DNA of 64,000 bases from Lachnospiraceae bacterium M18-1 (GTDB taxonomy: Bacteria > Bacillota > Clostridia > Lachnospirales > Lachnospiraceae). Under the pieces are notes generated by a model. That model ran no database searches and was not told where the DNA came from. It saw only the letters and a list, made by a program, of their open reading frames with translations. Location: the NCBI GenBank assembly GCA_000403295.2, contig KE159610.1, positions 663,387 to 727,386 of the forward strand, given 5' to 3'. Below, in pieces: positions 28,397 through 37,838 of this stretch. The translations under genes and the position numbers were made by a program. Position 1 is the stretch's first letter. Every line of letters starts with the position of its first letter.

Positions 28397-28500
28397 TAAA
28401 AAAGCAGGATAACTTTTTCAGTTTCCTGCTTGGGTATGCCGCTGGTGGGCGGCGGAATATTTAGTTTTTTGATGGGTTATCAGTTCGACAAACTGGAAGT

Positions 28501-28944
28501 TTACGCATCCTTTTTTTCAGAAATAACCTCGCCTTTTTGGCTCATATATGTTATAGCAAACGCAACGCCAATGCCTAACACTACCCACCTTATAGCAGCC
28601 TCACAGAAGTCATAAAACGCACCACCCACGAAAGCGCTAATCGAATAAATTATCGCAACAGCAAATAATAAAATTGCTGCTGTTAATATTAATTTCTTAT
28701 TACCTTTCGCAACCTTTACATCCTTCTCAATCTTTTCTTTCATTTTTGTGTCTCCTTTCAATAGTTCATCTAAACTAATTTGATAAAGGTCACTCAATTT
28801 CATAATACTAACAATATCTGGCAAGGATTTTCCATTTTCCCAATTTGATATGGTTTGTCTTGAAACCATAATTTTCTCAGCAACCTGTTCTTGTGTCATA
28901 CCAGCATTTGCTCTTGCTTCTTTTAATTTCTTCTCAATTTCCAT
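28501..28944 (-). CDS. XRE family regulator with C-terminal membrane helices
   Basis: 147 residues. Residues 1-60 are a helix-turn-helix (AGMTQEQVAEKIMVSRQTIS, then NWENGKSLPDI). Two hydrophobic helices follow (LILTAAILLFAVAIIYSISA and a second around WVVLGIGVAFAIT). Such membrane-tethered repressors often control neighbouring transport or immunity genes. It lies just downstream of the IS4 copy that cut the bacteriocin ABC gene, so it may be the end of the same locus. Confidence 0.88.
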   Translation of the reverse strand: MEIEKKLKEARANAGMTQEQVAEKIMVSRQTISNWENGKSLPDIVSIMKLSDLYQISLDELLKGDTKMKEKIEKDVKVAKGNKKLILTAAILLFAVAIIYSISAFVGGAFYDFCEAAIRWVVLGIGVAFAITYMSQKGEVISEKKDA

Positions 28945-28980
28945 ATTTGTGACCTCTAACTAAAAAGATAATAACTCATT

Positions 28981-30583
28981 TACTCAAACTTCGCACATAG
29001 ATTTTAGCTATGCACCTTGAAAATTCAATATCTGGCAATGATTCAATTATCAAAGAACAGCCTTTTGGAACACTATGCTGCTACTAATTGGGATTGTAGC
29101 AGGGATGGTAAGGTGCTGATGAAAGTGTCTGCCAGTTCATCTATCTTTTCATCAACAAGATCACAGTGTTCCTCTAAAAGTTTTCGGAACATTTGAAGCA
29201 GCATTTGAAATGCCTGCATCCATGTGATGTCAGACATTTCGTCAGAAAAGTACAGAAACAGTTCTCCAAGTGAGCGGCTGTCGTTTGATTCCCTGTTTTC
29301 GATGGACAGCATCATATACCTGGTAAAAACAACTGCCGTATGGGCGGTCATTGCATCAAAAGAAAGGCAATGGCATTCTTTGCTGAGCCTGAGATAACTC
29401 TTGCAGACTTTGAAGAATACTTCGATATCCCAGCGTTTTCCATAAAGGCGGATGATTTCATCTTCACATAAGGATGTATCTGTTGTGATAAGGCAAAGGT
29501 ATTCCTTGCGCTTATTCCTGTTGCGGACATATACAACCCTGGCCGGAACCGCTTTCCCATCTTTGATGGCTTCCACATCCACTGATAAGAGGTATTTGGA
29601 ACGTCCCCTGCGTTTTTTGTTCCTCTTGTAGATATCGATAAGGGAGAGTTCTTCTCCATTGTATCGGAAGAACATTTTCGGGGTTTTCTTAATCATTCCA
29701 ATCACTTCATAGCCAAGATTTTTTACAGCATGAAGCGATTTGGGAGAAGAAAACCAGCTGTCAAAGAGGACATATTTGGCAGGAATCCCTGTTGTTTTAG
29801 CGGCTTTCAGAAGTTCTAACATAGCTTCCGTCCCTTTGGTCATGGAAAGCTTGCGGCGCTTATAACCGATGGTCCTTTTATCAAGGCTGACGGCTTCATT
29901 CACACGGTTTTTCTTATTATCCGTGGATAAAAGGATGCTGTTGACTGGAAGAAACGTACTTCCGTCAGTCCATCCCAGGGTCAGCATACGGAACCCAAAC
30001 TTATAAGCATGTTTTGCATGGTCGTAAGTTTTTGCAAGGAGTTCCACCTTCTTGGAGCGGTTTCTTTCAAACATAGAATCATCAATGCAGAGAACATTTT
30101 CCCTGTCCGCGTTATTTAGTGGGGCAACGGCATCCTTGATAATTCTTGATGCAAGTATCGTTGTGAACCTGATCCAGTTGATCTGTGTTGATTTCATAAA
30201 GCGGTATACCGTATCTTTAGCAAAAGCCGGCGTATTTCTTCCCGACAGCAGATTCATGTACATGCTTCTGTTTGAAAAGATCAGAAGGAACAGATACTGA
30301 AAAATCTGTGTCACAGGTGTACCTTTCTTATGATAAGCGCCCGCCGTTTTCAGGGCAGACGCCACATGGAATCTGGCGAAAAATCTTTTGATGGTTTTAG
30401 AAATCTGGTTATCATTCTGGTTGTCTTGTGTTATACTGTTATTCATAGCATGAGCCTCCGCTGGTATGTTGTTTCTGGACAATTCAATTATACCAAAAAC
30501 AGAGTGTTTCATGCTATTTTATTGCCAGTTTTTATTGGATTTTCAAGGTGTATAGGCGCTTATTCAAGTGCGAAGTTTGAGTA
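28981..30583 (-). mobile_element. IS4-family insertion sequence
   Basis: The element is bounded by perfect 16-bp inverted repeats (TACTCAAACTTCGCAC at 28981-28996 and its complement at 30568-30583), with a further conserved ACCTTGAAAAT block inside both ends. One transposase gene fills it. No target duplication is evident, which fits an insertion followed by deletion on one side. It interrupts the ABC ATPase gene at 30584. Confidence 0.85.
29073..30446 (-). CDS. IS4 family transposase
   Basis: 457 residues from ATG 30446, which lies 8 bases after GGAGG (an upstream ATG adds 22 codons without a site). The three catalytic carboxylates are recognisable: CIDDSMFERN, FDSWFSSPKS and the Y-R-E-K signature in YGKRWDIEVFFKVCK. 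Full length with no stops, so the element may be active. Confidence 0.92.
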   Translation of the reverse strand: MNNSITQDNQNDNQISKTIKRFFARFHVASALKTAGAYHKKGTPVTQIFQYLFLLIFSNRSMYMNLLSGRNTPAFAKDTVYRFMKSTQINWIRFTTILASRIIKDAVAPLNNADRENVLCIDDSMFERNRSKKVELLAKTYDHAKHAYKFGFRMLTLGWTDGSTFLPVNSILLSTDNKKNRVNEAVSLDKRTIGYKRRKLSMTKGTEAMLELLKAAKTTGIPAKYVLFDSWFSSPKSLHAVKNLGYEVIGMIKKTPKMFFRYNGEELSLIDIYKRNKKRRGRSKYLLSVDVEAIKDGKAVPARVVYVRNRNKRKEYLCLITTDTSLCEDEIIRLYGKRWDIEVFFKVCKSYLRLSKECHCLSFDAMTAHTAVVFTRYMMLSIENRESNDSRSLGELFLYFSDEMSDITWMQAFQMLLQMFRKLLEEHCDLVDEKIDELADTFISTLPSLLQSQLVAA

Positions 30584-30780
30584 AAATGATTTTTACCATT
30601 TATCATTATTTCTCCACTATCAGGTTTTTCAAGTAAGCCTATCATATTCAATAAAGTGGTTTTTCCAACACCACTTTCTCCTGTAATGCAAACAAATTCA
30701 TTTTTACTTACAGACAAAGATACATTCGACAAAATATTTTTTTGTTCAAATTTCTTATTAACATTTAATAATTGTATCAC
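30584..30780 (-). pseudogene. ABC transporter ATPase of bacteriocin locus, cut by IS4
   Basis: About 65 codons remain from a GTG at 30780: an ABC ATPase start with Walker A GESGVGKTTLLNMIGLLEKP and a tail of INGKNHF that runs into the IS4 repeat. The signature LSGGQ, Walker B and the rest are gone and do not reappear left of the IS. In lactococcin 972-type loci the third gene is such an ATPase. Confidence 0.85.
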
Positions 30781-30787
30781 TTTATTT

Positions 30788-32920
30788 TCATCCTTTCTTT
30801 TTTATGAATTGAATTTCTCCTTTTATTAGTAAGCACTTATTTATGGTTTTCTCAATAACATAGTCTATAAAAGACATTAGAGCAGTAATAACAATCATAT
30901 ATAACGATACTTTTTCATACACAATTACTACCAAAAATAGTGTAACTATATTTATAATGAAATTCATAAAAAGAAAACGCTTATAAATCTGGAAAAAGCT
31001 ATATCCATGTAAGGATTTTATAATTATTTCTGATAGGAAAGCCTCATAATAGGTATACACTATAACAACCATAAGTATAGCCAAAAAACAAAATATAATT
31101 ATAGTATTTAAAATCAAATTATTCATCCTGGATTCAAGAGTTCTAATTTCTTCTCCCTTTTTGTCATATACTGATGAAATCGAATTTAATTCAATAACAT
31201 TATATTTTTGAGTTATAGCACTAACTTCTTTCAATGCACTATATTCATCCGAAGATTCTATAAATATATAAGATCCAAAACATGCAGCTAAAAATGAATT
31301 ATCAACATTTTCAGTATAAACAGTAATTATCGTATCTCTTATTATATTACAATTATCACCACTATTTGGATTATAAGTAAAAAAATCCTGACCATTTCTT
31401 ATATAAATTATATTAATTTTTAAATCATTAATGCTTTTTTCAATTTTATTTTGACCTCTGGATTCTTTATATTTGTTTGTAACTTCGACTTTTTGAAAAT
31501 AAAACCACTCTTTAAATGAATTTTCTATAATATCTTCATACTGTTTAAATTTAGAGGGTACTAAGATATTCAACACAATATCATTGTTATCTATCTTGGT
31601 AAGAACATTTTTTCCATCTAATGATTTGATAATATGTTTTTTTAAATAATTTTTATCCACTACTATATTTTTTCCATGAGGCGAATATAAATCTTCCTGA
31701 CTTTCTACATTTATTCTATAACTATAATCAAAATCTTCTTGACTTTTTATAGACAAATCGTTTATTCCTGGTCTTTCAAAGTTAGTTGCTTGAATTATGA
31801 AAACCTTATTTGAATCACTTAGTTCCTTATATACTCTGAAAAATTTATCATTAAGTATATCCTCTGCCGCTAAATTATCTACGTAATATGGCGAATATGT
31901 TTCATATAGATTATAAAGATTTTTGGTATTATTCCATAAGGTTAAGCCATCCATCTTTTCCTTCAATTCTGCATTCTGATAAAAAAATTGTTCAAAAGAA
32001 ATAATAGCTACAAAAAATAAAATAATTCTCGGCACATAAAATATCATCATCATTTTTGTCAAACCTTTTTTTCTATTGCTATTTGTGACAAAACAAAATA
32101 ATCTAAAAAAAGAAATCAATAATATGGATATGAACAAGACTATAGCAATATCCAATTTTAGCATTGTTAAAAACACTTCAAATAATAGATCAGAAAAAAC
32201 AAATTTATATATAATCCCGCTCATAACCAGATTACTCAAAACCATAGTAAAAAACAATGACATATACAAAGGTTTATTCAATATATAATATATTTGACTA
32301 TCTCTATAACCCCATAATTTATAAATAAAATATCTTTTTTTATTAATCGAATAATAGAAAAAAATAATCAGCACAAACGAAAAAAGGTAGAAAGAAATAA
32401 TAGGGATAAAATTAAGTTCCTTGTCCATGAAAAGTCTGCCAAATGAATTTTTATTATTTTCAAATGGCGTTTTTAAATAGTAAATGTCGCAATCATTTTT
32501 GAATGTTTCAGAAAACTTTTTAATTATGTCCATATCATTAGTATCAACATATAATATATTTTTAAATCCAATGTCAAAAATTTTCTCAAAATTATGAACT
32601 TTTATATTTCTGTTAAAGACAAAATTTGGTATGAATAAAATTTCTTTGTATTTATCTTCCATTGTTGAATATATGTCTATTTTATCTGAAGTCAAAAAAC
32701 TATATTGTGCTATTTCAACTTTGTTTTCTTCCGAGAAAACTCTGATTTTATTCAAAAATTCCTTTTTTAATCCGCCCTGCTTATCAGTGTGAAAACGGAA
32801 AGATACAGTGGTTTTATCCGACAATAATTTATCTATTTCACTGTTACTAATTTGTAAGAAAAAAAAGACATTCAGCAATGCCGTCAAAATAGCAACTATT
32901 ATAACTAATTTCTTTTCCAC
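30788..32920 (-). CDS. bacteriocin-associated integral membrane protein (DUF1430-type)
   Basis: 710 residues: an N-terminal helix (LVIIVAILTALLNVFFFLQI), an extracellular region, a first membrane cluster around residues 170-310, a large extracellular domain, and three or four C-terminal helices. This layout, an MacB-like permease without its own ATPase, is that of DUF1430 proteins found next to lactococcin 972-like bacteriocins, where they are thought to give immunity or export. It is strongly AT-rich compared with the sugar clusters. The neighbours (bacteriocin-like frame upstream, ABC ATPase downstream) support the call. The frame is intact but its ATPase is broken. Confidence 0.8.
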   Translation of the reverse strand: MEKKLVIIVAILTALLNVFFFLQISNSEIDKLLSDKTTVSFRFHTDKQGGLKKEFLNKIRVFSEENKVEIAQYSFLTSDKIDIYSTMEDKYKEILFIPNFVFNRNIKVHNFEKIFDIGFKNILYVDTNDMDIIKKFSETFKNDCDIYYLKTPFENNKNSFGRLFMDKELNFIPIISFYLFSFVLIIFFYYSINKKRYFIYKLWGYRDSQIYYILNKPLYMSLFFTMVLSNLVMSGIIYKFVFSDLLFEVFLTMLKLDIAIVLFISILLISFFRLFCFVTNSNRKKGLTKMMMIFYVPRIILFFVAIISFEQFFYQNAELKEKMDGLTLWNNTKNLYNLYETYSPYYVDNLAAEDILNDKFFRVYKELSDSNKVFIIQATNFERPGINDLSIKSQEDFDYSYRINVESQEDLYSPHGKNIVVDKNYLKKHIIKSLDGKNVLTKIDNNDIVLNILVPSKFKQYEDIIENSFKEWFYFQKVEVTNKYKESRGQNKIEKSINDLKINIIYIRNGQDFFTYNPNSGDNCNIIRDTIITVYTENVDNSFLAACFGSYIFIESSDEYSALKEVSAITQKYNVIELNSISSVYDKKGEEIRTLESRMNNLILNTIIIFCFLAILMVVIVYTYYEAFLSEIIIKSLHGYSFFQIYKRFLFMNFIINIVTLFLVVIVYEKVSLYMIVITALMSFIDYVIEKTINKCLLIKGEIQFIKKKG

Positions 32921-32952
32921 CTTCCAAACCTCTCTTTACTACAATCAAATTA

Positions 32953-33020
32953 GTCAGAGATTTTGTTTGCAATTTCTACAGTGATATAGAATTTTTATTA
33001 GCCAAAACAAAATCTCCGAC
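32953..33020 (-). terminator. attenuator hairpin between bacteriocin and membrane gene
   Basis: GTCAGAGATTTTGTTT (32953-32968) pairs with AAACAAAATCTCCGAC (33005-33020), a 16-bp stem with one mismatch and a roughly 36-base loop. It lies where bacteriocin operons often have a partial terminator that keeps immunity expression below toxin expression. Confidence 0.6.
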
Positions 33021-33206
33021 TATGCTATTTAATATATTTATGATACAGCGCAAAATACTGTTTAGAAAAAAATCATTCGTCAATATGCATAATAACCTAA
33101 GCCAATCTGCGCTTTTATTCTTACTAAATCATACGAAAATCGGTTGTTTTTTGTGCAAAGTGCCGAATGATTTTGAATTGGTGCTATTTCGCACTGTAAT
33201 CATTTA

Positions 33207-33515
33207 TTATTCCGTTGCCGCCCAAACTTTATTATTGTTCAAAGTTTGAGATAACCACGGCGATATAGCTGTTGTTCCTGCCGACACCCATGCACTCCTT
33301 TGTACTGTTCCGTGATCGTTCGTGGCAGAGCATCTATGGTTTTTTGAGCTATGATCATAATTGGCTCTAAATAATGTACCATTACTCCATGTAGCCCAAA
33401 GTGTTCCACCTAATATAGAAACTTTATCTCCTTCAATTGTTGCACGTGTTTGTACACCTTTTGTTTATTTTCTGAAACTCCTGTTATTCATACATTCCCC
33501 GCCTTGTATTGCCAT
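33207..33515 (-). pseudogene. lactococcin 972-family bacteriocin with premature stop
   Basis: The frame starts at ATG 33515, placed after GGAGGTGCGCAATCC, runs 16 codons to an in-frame TAA (33465-33467), and continues open for 85 codons. The downstream part has the family pattern: a GGTLWATWS start, then RANYDHSSKNHRCSATN with the spaced Tyr/His/His/Ser residues, then TVQRSAWVSAGTTAISPWLS, and an aromatic C-terminus (NNNKVWAATE). Lactococcin 972 blocks septum formation by binding lipid II. The hydrophobic signal peptide expected ahead of this part is not visible, so the gene is probably dead unless another start is used. It lies upstream of DUF1430 and ABC genes in the expected order. Confidence 0.75.
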
Positions 33516-33569
33516 GGATTGCGCACCTCCATTTATTCTGCAAGGCAGGCTGCATACAACATGAGTAGT

Positions 33570-33732
33570 TCAGACCTTTTCAAGCCGATTTCTCTTGTCA
33601 TATCTGAAAGAACTTCTCTTTCGCAAATGACTGCTTACTTTTTTTGTAAGCCCATATCTGGCATAGCTTTTATATATAAACGGCAGTAACAATACAGAAA
33701 CTGCGAAATATATTCCCATCACAAATGGAATC
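33570..33732 (-). pseudogene. membrane protein C-terminal fragment
   Basis: About 53 codons read PFVMGIYFAVSVLLLPFIYK and then a basic tail (HLRKRSSFRYDKRNRLEKV) before TGA. It looks like the last helix and cytoplasmic tail of a permease. It has no start and no ribosome site. It may be a leftover of another export gene; the family is unknown. Confidence 0.4.
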
Positions 33733-34258
33733 TGTCAGAACACAACGCTCCCTATCTGGAAAATATGCTGGACTTTTACGGTTCTTACCACATTGACCAG
33801 AACATCCGGCGTGAAATATACAATCTTCGTAATACTAGTGTACTGACCGTATTATATTCCAACAAACCTCCTTGTCTAATTTTCCATCGGACTGTGTTGG
33901 CTTCAATCGACGTAGCTACCGGCTACGCCTCATTCAGCCGCCTTGCCGATGAAAAATTATCCTGCGGAGTTTCATTGGATATAATGCGGTCACTACACTA
34001 GAAAGCTCCCCGGTAATAAAAAGTAGCACGATATACATGAATGTCCTCTTCTGTCAGTTTCTCCCTCTCATCCCCCTATAAAGTCCGATTCTGGTGTATA
34101 CACCTTAGCCGCAAAGAACAGAATATCATTGTAAGACTGCACGGCCTCTCCACATTCTGCATCCGAGATTTCTTCCAGATACTGCTGTTTCAGTTTGTGA
34201 TAACTTTTCCCGATTTCGCCCAGCTTTTCCCTTATCAGCCCGCTTCTCCACCTAGCAG
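33733..34258. other. decayed intergenic region left of IS1634
   Basis: The plus strand has a fragment reading SEHNAPYLENMLDFYGSYHI around 33738-33830. The minus strand has one reading LIREKLGEIGKSYHKLKQQY continuing to VYTPESDFIGG-stop around 34076-34230. Both look like coding remnants that I cannot assign. No promoter or RNA gene is evident. Confidence 0.35.
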
Positions 34259-34260
34259 TT

Positions 34261-36241
34261 GGAACCTAAAACCCGGATAATAAAGACTCGAATCAATCGT
34301 TACTAAAATCCGACTATCCTCGAAGTTTTATACCAAGCTTTTCCACAAACAACATATCTCTTTTCGTTTCTTCTGTCCGCCATCCACTCTTTTTCTTGCC
34401 GGACACTTTTGTTTCTTCTATTGCATCAAACCACGATAGTATATTATGCATGGAAGTTTTTCGAATCCAATTTTTCAGTTGCTTTTCTTCCTTCAGTTTT
34501 TCTCCGGTATCGTGCTTTACATCACCATTTGGTATCGCCAACGTATCACGTAAGTTCCTGAGCATTGACGCAAAACTCTCATGCATACTTTGGGCAAGAA
34601 ACCGCGCCAGGATCTGACCGTCGAGTGTATCATCGTCCCATACCCTGGGATGATTTCCTCCGGTATGACTTTTACTATTCTTGAAATCCTCCTCAACATA
34701 CTCTCGTGATCGGTATTTCTCCAGTGCCCTGTTTGTATCCTTTTCCTTCGATGCCACGAGTATTATGAAACCATGATATCTACATCTTTTCTCATATGCT
34801 TTTTTCTTGACTTCGACCCTAGTTATCCGTTCACCCCAATAACTGATTTCCATGTACTGGTCAGCGAATTTCTGGTCTTCTGGAGTAAGATATGCTCCTG
34901 ACAGAAGATCTGATTTTACAGCATCGAACTGCATTCTGAACTTAATATCTTCCTCCGCTTTTTTTAGCGAGCTGAAGTAGATGTGAACATATACGCGTCT
35001 GGAAAGGATTTCTGTATCCCCCTTTTCAAGACCGCTTTTCTTACTGGCCCTTTGTCTCTCATACGCAAAATCATGAATCTGCATGACGGTGACTCCCGAG
35101 AACTTCGGGTCACAATGTATGATCTCTCCACCGTTCATGAGTTTGTCTCTGTATTCATTTATCAGGGGCTGAGTCCATTTTGTGTCTGTCGGGATATGCA
35201 TAATAAACGGGTAGCTATTCTTTATCATCATAATCATGTTGCTCTCGGCGGAATACCCGCTGTCTGCCACGATCTCTACCTTGGGACACCCGAGGATGTC
35301 TAGCTGTTTGAGTGCATTCTCCACAGTGGTTCCGTCAGAAATATTTCCCGGTATCCTCGCATAGGCAATTGGCTGCCTTGATGTTATGGAATATATCTCA
35401 ACAATCTTATAGACATTTTTTATCAACTTATCCTTATGGGGAGCACTCCTTCCTACATTCAGGTTTTCAGACTCCGTGTATATGGTCGTCGAATCCAAAG
35501 CCAGCAACTCCCCGTCCCCCATCGTTTCTGCCCTGTGTTTGAAAACGGACTGTTTGATGCTTTCATTGTAACCAAGGTAAACAAAAAGGTCATGATACAT
35601 ATCCTGCGATATGGACGAATCACGGTACGGAAGCAGTCCGGCATATTTCGTAGTCCATGCCCTGATTCCCGGCCATGTCTCCCCATCAGTTGCAAAGGCA
35701 TACCACGCCAATGTCTGGAGCTTTTGCGCTATGCCACGATCTCTTCCTACAGCTTTGTTGATTTCTGCGGTAATGCCGGACTTATCTGCAACATGGGAAA
35801 CGATGTCAAGCATTCCGACATGTCTTCTGGTTATCTCAGTGGGCGTCACCCCGGAGCCTGATGTATGATCGGCCATACGTCTTTTCGGCCTTGTATCTAC
35901 AATCTCATCAGTACCATTAACTATTTTTCCGATTAAAACCTTCGAAATGGTGTCGCTATACTTCTTATTTGGATCATATTTCGTTTTACGTTCATATATA
36001 TAGATATCACCATTTTTTTGCCGTTCCCTTATAATTCCGACATTTATGGCACCTGAAGCTTTTCGCGGCATAAGATGTCCCCTTTCGTTTCGAGTCTCCT
36101 TTTATTATATGCGTACTCGTTATAAAAATCAACATCTTATGTCCAAAAAGCCTTATAATAACAGTATTTGTGGTGTCTTTATGACCCGACTCTAACCGAA
36201 ATCAAACGTTTCGAGTCTCCTTTTCCCGGGTTTTGGGTTGG
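34261..36241 (-). mobile_element. IS1634-family insertion sequence
   Basis: Imperfect inverted ends lie at about 34261-34276 (GGAACCTAAAACCCGG) and 36225-36241 (complement CCAACCCAAAACCCGG). A shared GACTCGAA block is located just inside both. A single transposase gene fills the element. I could not identify a target duplication with confidence. Confidence 0.7.
34314..36071 (-). CDS. IS1634 family transposase
   Basis: 585 residues, intact. An IS4-like DDE domain is recognisable: LLALDSTTIYTESENLNVGR with the first Asp, VEIVADSGYSAESNMIMMIK with the second, and the REYVEEDFKNSKSHTGG block with the late Glu, preceded by RCRYHGFIILVASKEKDTN. Length and layout fit the IS1634 family. The start ATG at 36071 follows AAAGGGGACATCTT. 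Confidence 0.88.
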   Translation of the reverse strand: MPRKASGAINVGIIRERQKNGDIYIYERKTKYDPNKKYSDTISKVLIGKIVNGTDEIVDTRPKRRMADHTSGSGVTPTEITRRHVGMLDIVSHVADKSGITAEINKAVGRDRGIAQKLQTLAWYAFATDGETWPGIRAWTTKYAGLLPYRDSSISQDMYHDLFVYLGYNESIKQSVFKHRAETMGDGELLALDSTTIYTESENLNVGRSAPHKDKLIKNVYKIVEIYSITSRQPIAYARIPGNISDGTTVENALKQLDILGCPKVEIVADSGYSAESNMIMMIKNSYPFIMHIPTDTKWTQPLINEYRDKLMNGGEIIHCDPKFSGVTVMQIHDFAYERQRASKKSGLEKGDTEILSRRVYVHIYFSSLKKAEEDIKFRMQFDAVKSDLLSGAYLTPEDQKFADQYMEISYWGERITRVEVKKKAYEKRCRYHGFIILVASKEKDTNRALEKYRSREYVEEDFKNSKSHTGGNHPRVWDDDTLDGQILARFLAQSMHESFASMLRNLRDTLAIPNGDVKHDTGEKLKEEKQLKNWIRKTSMHNILSWFDAIEETKVSGKKKSGWRTEETKRDMLFVEKLGIKLRG

Positions 36242-36242
36242 A

Positions 36243-37232
36243 ATACAGTAAACATTAAATCCACATAAACCCATGACGCCATAAGTGCTCATTTCTCCAT
36301 TAACTTTTCATTGTATAAATTCATATTTAACTAACTTTTAGCAACATCACACTTTTGTCATCATATAAATCCTGATACAGCAGAAGCCAATATCTTATCT
36401 GTTTTTTGGGCAATAAATCCCATTAGCATTCCCCTTTTCCTTTTTTATCTATACAAAGCTAATTCGTTTATCATTATCTCTTTGACATTTCACATTTTAC
36501 TATATTTTCAAAAGGAAAAAACACCTTTTGATTATCCGGTATTTTAAAATGTGCAAGATGCAATTTTACCTCAAAAATAGAAAGATTAGTTACAATGTCA
36601 TTCTCCTAAAACTGATATAGCCATATTTATATACGTTTTGGTCAGGCACAAGTTTCTTCAATAACTTAAATGGATGACATTGAGGTTCGCTTACCGCCCT
36701 TTTACAATTGCACAAACCATTCAGTATTCGTAGATTCTTCAGTACAATCATCCCTGCCGCCGGACTGTAACTATTGTCTTATCCCTTGCGGTTTTGGTTT
36801 CACAATGATGTAACCGGCTTTGAAATTCAAAGTCGAAACTGTCTTTTACGCTTGACCTCCGCCGACAGTTCAAGGCGGCAATGGCAGCGGCGGTATTTCC
36901 TTTTCGCATACCGCAGACGTGTACGGTGCAAAGCCGTACTCCAATATTCTGTGAAGATATGTAATTGGTTGTGATTCTCATAAAAAACATTTTATTATAC
37001 TGAATGAGATAAGTGTTTGTCAATACTTTCCAAAAAGTTTTTAAATAATTTTTTCGGAAAGTGGGAATAATATTTAATTTTAGTGATAGCCAGAATTTAA
37101 ATTTATATGTATATACGATTGACATGCAAGTTTGGAAAAATGTCAGCGTTTAATTGTTGCAATTCTGCTGATTATACGCTATAATGAATGCATACATTAT
37201 TTATTTTATGTGTGTAGAAAGTTGGTGCTTGC
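36243..37232. other. AT-rich non-coding region between IS1634 and abiE
   Basis: About 1 kb without a supported gene. Minus-strand 36361-36423 could encode a 20-residue peptide (MGFIAQKTDKILASAVSGFI) behind AAAAGGGGAATGCTA, but nothing else supports it. 36770-36960 is GC-richer and looks like debris of an integrative element. A TATAAT-like box (TATAATGAATG) lies about 35 bases before abiEi. Confidence 0.4.
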
Positions 37233-37838
37233 TTGAATAAGAAAGAAATCATACAAAATGTGATTGAAAATAACGGCGGTATTGCAAAAACTTCAGACTT
37301 TGCCGATAAAGGAATAAATAAATACGAAGTGGCAGCTTTTTGTAAAGAAGGGGTTATTGAGAGGATTAGAAGGGGATTTTATCAGCTTCCGCAGAGCAAT
37401 GACACAACGGAGGAACAGTTCATACATGAGCTTCTTCCGCAAGGGATTATTTGCGTGGAATCTGCATTATTCCATTATGGATACAATGATTTTTCTCCCC
37501 GTGAATGGTCGATTGCCGTACCAAGAACAGCGTCCCGTGTCGTAAAGAATGTTGTAGAATTTCCGATGAAGGCATATTATATTCAAAAAGACTTTCTGAC
37601 AATCGGAAAATCTGTGGATAGTTTTAACGGTGTGACATTGTCCGTGTATGACCGGGAGAGAACCATATGCGATTGTTTTAAGTACCGCACAAAACTTGAT
37701 AATGAAATTTTCAATAAAGCTGTCAATGCTTACGCTGCTGATGAAAAAAAGAACCTTGCAAACTTGTCAAAATACGCAAAGGAAATGAAACTGTATACAA
37801 AAGTTATGAATGTAATGGAGGTACTGCTTAATGGCTGA
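37233..37838 (+). CDS. abiEi: AbiEi-type antitoxin
   Basis: 201 residues, type IV antitoxin of the AbiE system. An N-terminal winged helix (NGGIAKTSDFADKGINKYEV, ERIRRGFYQLP) would bind operator DNA, and the C-terminal AbiEi_1-like domain (ICVESALFHYGYNDFSPREW, VYDRERTICDCFKYR) neutralises the toxin. The start is a TTG at 37233 with a weak upstream GTTGGTG. It overlaps abiEii by 8 bases, the usual coupled arrangement, and the pair is probably autorepressed. Confidence 0.9.
   Translation: MNKKEIIQNVIENNGGIAKTSDFADKGINKYEVAAFCKEGVIERIRRGFYQLPQSNDTTEEQFIHELLPQGIICVESALFHYGYNDFSPREWSIAVPRTASRVVKNVVEFPMKAYYIQKDFLTIGKSVDSFNGVTLSVYDRERTICDCFKYRTKLDNEIFNKAVNAYAADEKKNLANLSKYAKEMKLYTKVMNVMEVLLNG

Noticed and set aside
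28981..30583. IS4 copy considered as part of the bacteriocin locus cargo
   Set aside because: It has complete inverted ends and a transposase and clearly interrupts the ABC gene, so it is an independent insertion.
33765..34001. 78-codon plus-strand frame between the bacteriocin locus and IS1634
   Set aside because: The beginning looks coding-like but it has no start site and soon degenerates; no family could be named, so it is only mentioned in the region entry.
36748..37125. 125-codon minus-strand frame upstream of abiEi
   Set aside because: The composition is mixed with no motif; it looks like chance reading through element debris.
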